From contig JAEYUA010000193.1 in the NCBI GenBank assembly GCA_023433755.1, forward strand, positions 1 through 11,482: a stretch of 11,482 nucleotides of DNA. The letters run 5' to 3'. Of the stretch, positions 1 to 6,551 are shown piece after piece. The position numbers were made by a program, and so were the translations under genes. Position 1 is the first letter of the stretch. Each line of letters opens with the position of its first letter. The DNA comes from Bacteroidota bacterium (GTDB lineage Bacteria; Bacteroidota; Bacteroidia; Chitinophagales; Chitinophagaceae). The notes beneath the pieces were generated by a model, which saw only the letters and a list, made by a program, of their open reading frames with translations, was not told where the DNA came from and searched no databases.

Positions 1-1191
1 ATCGGTTCCCGGTTACCCATCACCGGTGGTTATTATAAGGTGTTCGTTTATGCCTATCATCCTTCCATAGCCTTTGCCATCAATTGCATCATCCTGGTAT
101 CCAATGCGGCATCCTGCGCAGCGGTGGCTATTGTAGGTTCCGAATATATTTCAAGTGTACTCATGCCCCAGGCCGCGGATCCTGTTTACCGTGCGGCCCA
201 TAGCACTATGATCAACACGGTTCAGGTGGGCATTGCCCTCTTTGCCATTTTCGTTTTTTATATCATCAACATGTTTGGCCTCCGCATGAGTGCCAAAACC
301 CAGTCGGTTTTGATGATCATCAAGATCTGCATGGTACTGTTACTCATCGCGCCCTTATTCTTTGCCACCGGGGCGCCACCGGTTCTCTCGAGCGTCGACT
401 CCATGAGTCCTGCCCTGAGAGAATACATCACCGCTTTCGGTATTGGACTTGTTGCTGTCAGTTTTACTTATGGTGGTTACCAGCAGACCATCAATTTTGG
501 TGAGGAGATCGAAAAACCAAATAAGAATATTCCAAGAGGCATCTTCATTGCACTTACGGTTATCATTGTGCTTTACCTCCTCATCAATTACGCCTATGTA
601 AAAGTGATTGGGTTTGAACAACTCAAGGAAAGCAAAAATATCGCTGCTATCATGGCTTCCAAGATCTTTGGCGTGCAGGCTGAAAGAATACTTTCCGTTT
701 TGCTCTTCCTTGGTGTGCTTGCCTATGTGAACGCGGTACTTTTAAGTAATCCAAGGGTGATGTATGCCATGAGTGAAGACAAAATTCTTCCTTCTGCCTT
801 TACCAAAAGAAACAAGCGTGACGCCTTAACACTGGCACTGACGGTTTTTGCCGGCACAGCCGCCATCATTGTTTTCTGGGCACAGGAGTTTGACAGGATC
901 CTCAGCTTTACCATCTTCCTCGATTGTTTTGGAATGGCTCTTTCCGCCGGCAGTATTTTCGTGATCCGGAAAAAAACCGCGCATCTCAATGGAACGGGTA
1001 TTTTCAGCATGAAACTTTACCCGCTTCTTCCCATCATCTTTATCATCGCCTATTCGTTTGTTGCCATCAGCATTGCATTGGATTATGAAAAGAATGGTTA
1101 CGCGGCACTGATAGGGCTGGCGGTGCTGGCCTTCTTTACCGGTTTATATTTCGTGGTGCAGTACATCAAAAAACAACAACTCAAAAACTAA
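1..1191 (+). CDS. APC-superfamily amino-acid permease, 5'-truncated
   Basis: This is an inner-membrane secondary transporter of the amino acid-polyamine-organocation (APC) type. The frame is open from base 1 with no start codon in view, so the N-terminus lies upstream. A GTG at 40 is in frame but sits inside conserved sequence (the visible protein begins IGSRLPITGGYYKVF, and 'GGYY' is the conserved segment after TM2), so it is not the start. About 396 residues are visible. Full family members usually have 430-500, so roughly TM1 and part of TM2 are missing. Around ten hydrophobic segments follow. The clearest family signature is at nt 460-545, where SFTYGGYQQ is followed by GEEIEKPNKNIPRGI; this matches the APC pattern E-E-(x)n-P-(x)n-I-P-R. 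The stop codon overlaps the ATG of the next gene (TAATG), so the two are probably translationally coupled. The substrate cannot be read from sequence; the neighbour suggests a sulfur or related amino acid (inference). Confidence 0.9.
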   Translation: MGSRLPITGGYYKVFVYAYHPSIAFAINCIILVSNAASCAAVAIVGSEYISSVLMPQAADPVYRAAHSTMINTVQVGIALFAIFVFYIINMFGLRMSAKTQSVLMIIKICMVLLLIAPLFFATGAPPVLSSVDSMSPALREYITAFGIGLVAVSFTYGGYQQTINFGEEIEKPNKNIPRGIFIALTVIIVLYLLINYAYVKVIGFEQLKESKNIAAIMASKIFGVQAERILSVLLFLGVLAYVNAVLLSNPRVMYAMSEDKILPSAFTKRNKRDALTLALTVFAGTAAIIVFWAQEFDRILSFTIFLDCFGMALSAGSIFVIRKKTAHLNGTGIFSMKLYPLLPIIFIIAYSFVAISIALDYEKNGYAALIGLAVLAFFTGLYFVVQYIKKQQLKN

Positions 1192-2351
1192 TGGATCTTT
1201 CATATATCATCAATGAACTGGGGGAAGATAGAAGGGGCTATTTCAATGCAGTGGCTCCTCCCATCATGCAGTCCAGCAATTTTGTTTTCACCCGGGTTGA
1301 AGACCTGCGCAAGGCATTTGAAGATGAGATGGGCGGTTACCTGTACAGCCGGGGATTGAATCCAACGGTTGACATCCTCCGCAAAAAACTGGCGGCGCTG
1401 GATGGTGCTGAGGACTGCCTGGTATTTAACAGCGGCGCAGCTGCCATCTTTGCCGGTGTACTGGCCAATGTAAAATCAGGTGATCATATCATCTCCGTAC
1501 AAAAACCTTATACCTGGGCACAGAAAATGTTTGATGTGGTACTGCCAAGATTTGGTATCAGTACTACTTATGTTGATGGTAGAGCATCAGCAAATTTTGA
1601 AAAAGCGCTTCAGCCCAATACTTCTTTCATTTACCTGGAATCTCCTAATTCCTGGGACTATGCGATCCAGGATCTTGAAGCAGTTGCCAGTCTTGCGCGG
1701 CCAAGGGGTATCATCACCATGATTGACAATAGTTATTGCACACCACTGTACCAGCGCCCGGTGGAAATGGGCATTGATCTTTCCATGCAAACGGCAACTA
1801 AATATATTGGTGGACACAGTGATACGCTTGGTGGAGTGCTCACCGGATCCCACCAATTGATGAAAAAGATCTTCGACAGCGAATACCTCAATATTGGCAG
1901 CGGTATTCAGCCTTTCAACGCTTGGCTGCTGATACGCGGTCTGAGAACATTGCCGGCAAGGCTGGAACGGATCAGTCACACTACCCGGGAAGTGATTACG
2001 AAATTGAAAGAACATCCGGCTATTGAATCAGTACTGTTTCCACTGGATCCGGATTTCCCCCAGTATGAACTGGCCAAAAAACAGATGTCAGGTGCCTGTG
2101 GTCTCTTTACCATCAGCCTGCGCAACGGAACGTATGATTCCATTACCCGTTTTTGTGAAGGCCTGAAACATTTTATGATGGCAGTGAGTTGGGGAGGACA
2201 TGAATCCCTGGTGATACCCAAATGCGCAGGGATAGGTCCGGAGAACTTTGATCCCTCTAACCGGGAACACCAGTACATCAGGATTTATACGGGGCTGGAA
2301 GATCCATCTTATTTGTCGGCTGACCTTTATCAGGCTTTAAATGCCCTTTAA
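1191..2351 (+). CDS. PLP-dependent Cys/Met-metabolism enzyme (cystathionine lyase/synthase-like)
   Basis: A 386-residue cytosolic fold-type I PLP enzyme of the trans-sulfuration family (cystathionine gamma-synthase, beta-lyase, gamma-lyase, methionine gamma-lyase); the length is normal. Visible landmarks are YSRGLNPT at 52-59 (phosphate-binding Tyr and Arg), NSGAAAI at 80-86, Tyr107 in PYTWA at the usual PLP-stacking position, Asp179 in MIDNSYCTP (pairs with the pyridine nitrogen), Lys204 in ATKYIGGHSD (Schiff base), SWGGHESL at 333-340, and Arg364 in IRIYTGLED (substrate carboxylate). The catalytic set is complete, so the enzyme should be active. The SWGG-x-ESL segment is closer to MetC-type beta-lyases than to the SLGG form of gamma-synthases, but the family is too promiscuous to fix the reaction. 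The start at 1191 is set by the TAATG overlap with the permease. Supply of the substrate by that permease is inferred. Confidence 0.9.
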   Translation: MDLSYIINELGEDRRGYFNAVAPPIMQSSNFVFTRVEDLRKAFEDEMGGYLYSRGLNPTVDILRKKLAALDGAEDCLVFNSGAAAIFAGVLANVKSGDHIISVQKPYTWAQKMFDVVLPRFGISTTYVDGRASANFEKALQPNTSFIYLESPNSWDYAIQDLEAVASLARPRGIITMIDNSYCTPLYQRPVEMGIDLSMQTATKYIGGHSDTLGGVLTGSHQLMKKIFDSEYLNIGSGIQPFNAWLLIRGLRTLPARLERISHTTREVITKLKEHPAIESVLFPLDPDFPQYELAKKQMSGACGLFTISLRNGTYDSITRFCEGLKHFMMAVSWGGHESLVIPKCAGIGPENFDPSNREHQYIRIYTGLEDPSYLSADLYQALNAL

Positions 2352-2380
2352 CGAGTGAACTTTCGCTTATTTTTACAATT

Positions 2381-3808
2381 ATGAAAGGGCTTGTAACGGT
2401 AATTATTTTCCTATTATCACGGATCGTTTTACAGGCGCAGGATAAATGGGATCTGAAGGAATGTGTGGATTATGCGCTGGCTAATAATATATCTGTTAAG
2501 CAGGCCGACTTGCAGACCCGCTTTTCTTCCCTTGATCTTTATCTCGACAAACTTTCCCGTTGGCCCACTTCAAATTTCCAGGCCAGTTCCGGGTATAGCT
2601 TCGGCCTTTCTGAAAATCCTACAACAGGCACTCTTGAAACAAGGAATTTTTTCAATACGCAGTTTGGTCTCTCAGCCAGTGCCAACCTGTTCAACTGGTT
2701 CTCAAAAAAATTCCTGATCCAGTCTTCGGAACTGGATCTCAAAGCAGATGAAGCACAGGTGAAGAAAGTGCAGGATGATATTGCACTGAATGTTGCAGTT
2801 GGATACCTGCAGGCCCTGCTCGCCAAACAACAGGTGAATATCGCCGCCCTGCAGGTAGAACAGACCATGCTGCAACTGGATATCACCCGGAAAAGGGTTA
2901 GAGCCGGTGTTTTACCCGAACTGAACGCTTCTCAACTGGAAGCGCAGTTGGCAGCCGACAGCTCATTATTGATTACAGCGGAGGGCAGTGTACAGCAGTT
3001 TCTCCTTCAGCTAAAAGCCTTGCTGAATCTTGATGCAGGTGTTCCTTTTGATATTGAAACGCCACCCGTTGAGCTGATACCTGTGGAAAGTCTGGCTGAC
3101 CTCCAGCCAGAATCCGTATATAATCTCGCGGTGGTTAATCTTCCACAGCAAAGGGTCAATGACCTGCGTGTGCAGGCTACCAGTAAAATGGTAAATGCTG
3201 CCAAAGCTTCCATGTATCCAACCATTTCCATGTTTGGGGGATTGAACACCCGTTTTGTGAATATTCAATCGCCACAGGAAACCGTATTTATTCCTCAACG
3301 TGCCACAGGTGCTATCGTGAATGTGAATGGTACACCTTATGAAGTGCTGGCTCCGGGCTTTGACGTGATACGCACAGGCATCACACCTTTCTCTGACCAG
3401 CTCCGTAATAATTTCGGTCAGAATATTGGAATCGCACTGACTGTTCCAATTTTTAATGGAGGCAGTTTGCGTGGCAACTGGCAACGCAGCAAATTGCTGG
3501 TTCAGCAGGCGCAATTGCAGCAGCAAAGTGCCAGCCTCACACTCAAGCAGGATATTTACCGCGCTTATACTGATGCGACCATTGCGCTGCAAAAATTTAA
3601 TGCAAGCCGCAAGGCCGTTGAGGCAGCAGAGAAAGCATACAGCTTTGCGCAAAAAAGATATGAAGTGAACCTGCTTCCCACTTTTGAACTGATCAACAAC
3701 AATAATTTTTTACTGAGAGCCAGGCAGGATATGATCTCCGCGCAGTTTGATTATGTTTTTAAAATGAAATTGCTGGAGTTTTATAAAGGGCAAGGATTGA
3801 AACTGTAG
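2381..3808 (+). CDS. TolC-family outer-membrane efflux protein
   Basis: A 475-residue outer-membrane channel (OEP family) that gives a tripartite pump its exit duct. It begins with a signal peptide whose likely cleavage is after LQA (about residue 19), leaving Gln first in the mature chain. The mature start has the Bacteroidota TolC signature W-DLKECVDYAL-NNI (residues 23-38). Two long helical halves follow, rich in Ala, Gln and Leu: about 75-235 and about 365-460. The second is preceded by IALTVPIFNGGS near residue 350, a typical beta-strand entry. Residues about 290-345 are Thr/Pro/Gly-rich, probably the second beta/extracellular segment. Length and repeat layout are normal. It starts 29 bp after the PLP gene, so it may share that transcript. 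The periplasmic adaptor lies downstream after a 134-bp spacer, an order common for efflux operons. Substrate is unknown. Confidence 0.92.
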   Translation: MKGLVTVIIFLLSRIVLQAQDKWDLKECVDYALANNISVKQADLQTRFSSLDLYLDKLSRWPTSNFQASSGYSFGLSENPTTGTLETRNFFNTQFGLSASANLFNWFSKKFLIQSSELDLKADEAQVKKVQDDIALNVAVGYLQALLAKQQVNIAALQVEQTMLQLDITRKRVRAGVLPELNASQLEAQLAADSSLLITAEGSVQQFLLQLKALLNLDAGVPFDIETPPVELIPVESLADLQPESVYNLAVVNLPQQRVNDLRVQATSKMVNAAKASMYPTISMFGGLNTRFVNIQSPQETVFIPQRATGAIVNVNGTPYEVLAPGFDVIRTGITPFSDQLRNNFGQNIGIALTVPIFNGGSLRGNWQRSKLLVQQAQLQQQSASLTLKQDIYRAYTDATIALQKFNASRKAVEAAEKAYSFAQKRYEVNLLPTFELINNNNFLLRARQDMISAQFDYVFKMKLLEFYKGQGLKL

Positions 3809-3811
3809 AAA

Positions 3812-3865
3812 CAGGAACAGGAACAGGAACAGAAACAGAAAGAGAAAGAGAGTGAGAAAGAGGAG
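3812..3865 (+). repeat. Decaying hexanucleotide (purine-rich) tandem array
   Basis: Nine consecutive hexamers directly after the tolC stop: CAGGAA three times (3812-3829), CAGAAA twice (3830-3841), GAGAAA (3842-3847), GAGAGT (3848-3853), GAGAAA (3854-3859) and GAGGAG (3860-3865). The units drift stepwise from one motif to the next. The + strand has a single T (3853) from 3809 to 3873, an extreme strand asymmetry. Because of this the tolC frame stays open for 30 codons after the TAG stop (to TGA at 3899-3901). Slippage during replication is the simplest origin. No function can be read from it. Confidence 0.85.
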
Positions 3866-3913
3866 GCGGAAAGTACAGGATATATGAAAGAGACCAGGTG
3901 AAAAGATGAACCC

Positions 3914-3942
3914 ACTAGTAGCTAGCAGCTAAAAAAATTTTT
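3914..3942 (+). other. CTAG-rich palindromic stretch and A7T5 tract upstream of the adaptor gene
   Basis: Within 17 bases are two perfect six-base palindromes, ACTAGT (3914-3919) and GCTAGC (3921-3926), followed by AGCT. An inverted repeat TAGCT/AGCTA (3919-3923 and 3927-3931, 3-base loop) ends in seven A and five T that run up to the ATG at 3943. It lacks a terminator's U-tract in the + direction, because the A run comes first. It could be a protein-binding site or a leader hairpin; neither is established. No Shine-Dalgarno sequence is present before this start. Confidence 0.35.
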
Positions 3943-5301
3943 ATGAACAAAAAGCTTAAATGGACGCTTATTATTTTATCAGTACTGCTGGTTTTATTCC
4001 TGGTTATGAAGTTCATTTCCGGTAGTGGTGATAAGGAAATAAAAGTGAGTGTATCACAGACTATCAGGACCAATATTGTGGAGACAGTAAATGCACCGGG
4101 TAAAGTATTTCCCGAGGTGGAAGTAAAGATCAGCTCCGATGTTTCGGGTGAAATCACCGAGCTGAATGTGCAGGAGGGTGACAGTGTAAGAAAGGGACAG
4201 GTACTGGCCCGGATCTATGCTGATATTTATGCTTCAGAAAGGGATGCAGCCAGGGCAAGAGTGATCCAGTCGCAGGCTACTGTTGCCAACAGCCAGGCTT
4301 CACTTGAATCATTGAAGGCCCAGCTCGACCAGGTAAAGCAGGCCTATGACCGCAATAAAAAATTGTACGATGAACAGGTGATCTCCAAATCGGAATTTGA
4401 AGTTTTTGAAACCAATCTGCGCACCGCACAGGCATCTTATAATGCAGCGCTTCAGAATATCAGGAGCTTGCAGGCCAATACCGAAAGTGTAAGGACTACC
4501 CTTGATGCGGCTAATAAAAACCTGGGCAGAACCACGTTGACCGCACCTATGGATGGTGTGATTTCTTCCTTAAGTGTAAAAAAAGGAGAAAGGGTTTCGG
4601 GCAACAGTTTCAGCGTGGGACCTGAGATGATGCGTGTAGCTGACCTTAGTAATATGGAAGTGAGGGTGAATGTGGGGGAGAATGATATTGTGAAGGTGAA
4701 TATTGGTGATTCTGCTGATGTTGAAATAGAAGCATACAATAACCGCAAGTTCACAGGCATCGTAACACAGATTGCCAGCAGTACCCTTAAATCAGGCAGT
4801 ACCGCAACTTCCGTGGCAGCCGGGGATGTAACGGACTATGAAGTGCGCATCCGCCTGTTACCTTCTTCTTACAGTGATCTCATTGATCCTTCCAGGCCTA
4901 AGAACTTTCCTTTCAGGCCCGGCATGAATGCAAGCGCTGATATCAAAACAAAAAGAAAAACAAATGTGGTGGCTGTTCCAATTGGCGCGGTGGGTACCCG
5001 CCTCAAAGGAAGTGAGGAGGCAATGAAAACCGGTAAGGAAAAGGAGGATGATTCAAATATGCAGGCGGATGTTGTTGCTCCCGCCGATGAAGAGCTAGAG
5101 GAAGTGGTATTCATTGTGAAGCCCGACAATACCGTTGAAAAAAGGGTAATCAAAACCGGGATCCAGGATATGAATTATTATGAGGTGGTAACAGGGCTGA
5201 AGGAGGGCGAACAGGTAGTGACACTGCCCTATGATGCGGTTACCAAAAACCTGAAAAGCGGTGACCTGGTGAAGGTGGTGCCCAGGGAAAAACTATATTG
5301 A
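3943..5301 (+). CDS. HlyD/MacA-like periplasmic adaptor (membrane fusion protein)
   Basis: A 452-residue adaptor that links an inner-membrane transporter to a TolC channel across the periplasm. It has an N-terminal cytoplasmic KKLK stretch and one membrane anchor (about residues 8-25), and no lipoprotein cysteine. Next come the first half of a lipoyl domain (about 60-92, with VQEGDSVRKGQVLAR) and an alpha-helical hairpin/coiled coil (about 95-193, Ala/Gln/Ser-rich). The second lipoyl half has TTLTAPMDGVISSLSVKKGE (197-216). A beta-barrel (about 232-340) and a membrane-proximal domain (about 341-452) follow. Residues about 353-387 form a charged Glu/Lys/Asp-rich insertion in the last domain. 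The overall layout is closest to MacA-type adaptors of ABC exporters, with RND adaptors as the alternative. No transporter gene follows; gpsA starts 18 bp downstream. The partner pump must be encoded elsewhere, or upstream and out of view (inference). Confidence 0.92.
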   Translation: MNKKLKWTLIILSVLLVLFLVMKFISGSGDKEIKVSVSQTIRTNIVETVNAPGKVFPEVEVKISSDVSGEITELNVQEGDSVRKGQVLARIYADIYASERDAARARVIQSQATVANSQASLESLKAQLDQVKQAYDRNKKLYDEQVISKSEFEVFETNLRTAQASYNAALQNIRSLQANTESVRTTLDAANKNLGRTTLTAPMDGVISSLSVKKGERVSGNSFSVGPEMMRVADLSNMEVRVNVGENDIVKVNIGDSADVEIEAYNNRKFTGIVTQIASSTLKSGSTATSVAAGDVTDYEVRIRLLPSSYSDLIDPSRPKNFPFRPGMNASADIKTKRKTNVVAVPIGAVGTRLKGSEEAMKTGKEKEDDSNMQADVVAPADEELEEVVFIVKPDNTVEKRVIKTGIQDMNYYEVVTGLKEGEQVVTLPYDAVTKNLKSGDLVKVVPREKLY

Positions 5302-5319
5302 TCAAATCTTATTACGGTC

Positions 5320-6369
5320 ATGGCAGAAAAACTCAGGATCGGTGTGATTGGGAATGGCAGTTGGGCCACGGCACTGGTAAAGATCATTACAGATAACCGT
5401 CACGAAGTAAACTGGTGGATCCGGAAAAAATCTTCCATTGACCAGATCATTAGGCGAAAGCATAATCCCCATTACCTTCCTAATGCTTATTTCGATGTAA
5501 GCCTGCTGCATCTTTTTGATGATATACAGGAACTGGTGAATACTTCGGATTTACTGGTGCTGGCGGTACCTTCTGCCTATATACAGGGTGTACTGGAACA
5601 GGTAGATCCAGTTTCATTGAAGGATAAAAAGATTCTTTCCGCTATCAAAGGTTTAGTACCTGGTCCCGATGTATTGCTGAATGAATACCTGCAGTCGCAA
5701 TATAACCTGCCCCTTGAGAATTATTTCGCCGTGCTGGGTCCATGTCATGCTGAAGAGGTGGCATCTGAAAAACTTTCCTACCTTACTTTTTCGGGGATTG
5801 ATACACCCGTCACCAAAGAGATCGCTGCCTTGTTTCAATCCACTTATATCAATACCATTATTAATAACGATATCCTGGGCGTGCAGTATGCAGCGGTTCT
5901 GAAAAATATTTATGCGCTTGGCGCGGGCATCGCACATGGACTGGAGTATGGTGATAATTTTCTGAGTGTTTACATTGCCAACAGTGCCGATGAGATGGCA
6001 GGTTTTCTACGGAGAGTTGGAGCTCAGCACATGGTGGTAGGTGAACACCAGCAGACTGACCCGGTAACGCATAAAAAAGACATCAACTATGCAGCCTCTG
6101 TCTATCTGGGTGATTTGCTGGTAACCTGTTATTCACTTTATAGCCGTAACAGGACCTTCGGAGCCATGATCGGGAAAGGTTATACAGTTCAATCGGCCCA
6201 GCTTGAAATGAATATGGTGGCAGAAGGTTATAATGCTTCCAAATGCATATACAATATCAATAAACAAATAGGTGGTGATATACCAATAGCAGAAACGATT
6301 TACCGGATACTTTGGGAGCGCCTAAATGCGGAAGAAGGTTTTCTTCAAATTGAAGAAGTGCTTGTTTAA
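5320..6369 (+). CDS. gpsA: NAD(P)H-dependent glycerol-3-phosphate dehydrogenase GpsA
   Basis: Reduces dihydroxyacetone phosphate to sn-glycerol-3-phosphate in the cytosol, the backbone for phospholipid synthesis. The 349-residue length is slightly above the usual 330-340. The Rossmann nucleotide site is GVIGNGSWATAL (8-19); the third Gly of the usual GxGxxG is Ala16. Conserved sites follow: Lys110 in SAIKGL, GPCHAEEVA (140-148), the catalytic-type Lys195 in VLKNIYALGAGI, LGDLLVTC (263-270, with Asp265) and the phosphate-binding SRN (275-277) followed by G281. In the segment after GDNF (211-214) the usual TRG is replaced by IANS, and there is a short extra loop at about 241-258. Both look like Bacteroidota-type variation rather than decay (from memory of the family). 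It lies 18 bp after the adaptor gene, so co-transcription is possible, but the pairing says little about function. Confidence 0.95.
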   Translation: MAEKLRIGVIGNGSWATALVKIITDNRHEVNWWIRKKSSIDQIIRRKHNPHYLPNAYFDVSLLHLFDDIQELVNTSDLLVLAVPSAYIQGVLEQVDPVSLKDKKILSAIKGLVPGPDVLLNEYLQSQYNLPLENYFAVLGPCHAEEVASEKLSYLTFSGIDTPVTKEIAALFQSTYINTIINNDILGVQYAAVLKNIYALGAGIAHGLEYGDNFLSVYIANSADEMAGFLRRVGAQHMVVGEHQQTDPVTHKKDINYAASVYLGDLLVTCYSLYSRNRTFGAMIGKGYTVQSAQLEMNMVAEGYNASKCIYNINKQIGGDIPIAETIYRILWERLNAEEGFLQIEEVLV

Positions 6370-6390
6370 GTGATGAGCTAAGTATTTTTC
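6362..6390 (+). promoter_or_regulatory. Weak candidate Bacteroidota promoter ahead of the large secreted gene
   Basis: TTG at 6362-6364 (inside the last codons of gpsA) and TATTTTTC at 6383-6390 are separated by 18 bases. This resembles the Bacteroidota TTTG / TAnnTTTG pair with one mismatch in the -7 element. It would give a leader of about 155 bases before the ATG at 6552. A second -7-like box, TATATTTA (6427-6434), has no matching upstream TTG. The gap 6370-6551 shows no convincing terminator for gpsA. A perfect AGGAGG at 6434-6439 is not followed by a nearby start codon and is ignored. This is a pattern match only. Confidence 0.2.
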
Positions 6391-6551
6391 CGTGTCCATC
6401 TTCAACCTTTATCTGGAAAAAGCCTTTATATTTAGGAGGCGGTTCCATTTCAATTTTACAGGCGGTAATTACAGCATTCAATATCTGTTTAATTTACATG
6501 CGACCCGGGGTTTACCAATAAATCATCAACTGAATCATTCAAACAACGACT

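Noticed and set aside
2353..2375. Weak hairpin GAGTGA/TCGCTT followed by five T, and an overlapping TATTTTTA -7-like box between the PLP gene and tolC
   Set aside because: The stem has two wobble pairs and only six steps, and the -7-like box has no TTG at the right distance. Neither is strong enough to call as a terminator or promoter.
3011..3652. Antisense frame of 213 residues inside tolC
   Set aside because: Lies wholly within a well-supported TolC coding region and has no family features.
6434..6439. Perfect AGGAGG Shine-Dalgarno-like sequence in the gap after gpsA
   Set aside because: No start codon follows at a usable distance, and Bacteroidota make little use of Shine-Dalgarno pairing.
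6257..6481. Antisense 74-residue frame overlapping the 3' end of gpsA and the following gap
   Set aside because: Its intergenic half reads somewhat protein-like, but the rest is the shadow of gpsA, there is no recognisable domain, and no promoter or start signal supports it. A relic of a gene is possible but cannot be shown.
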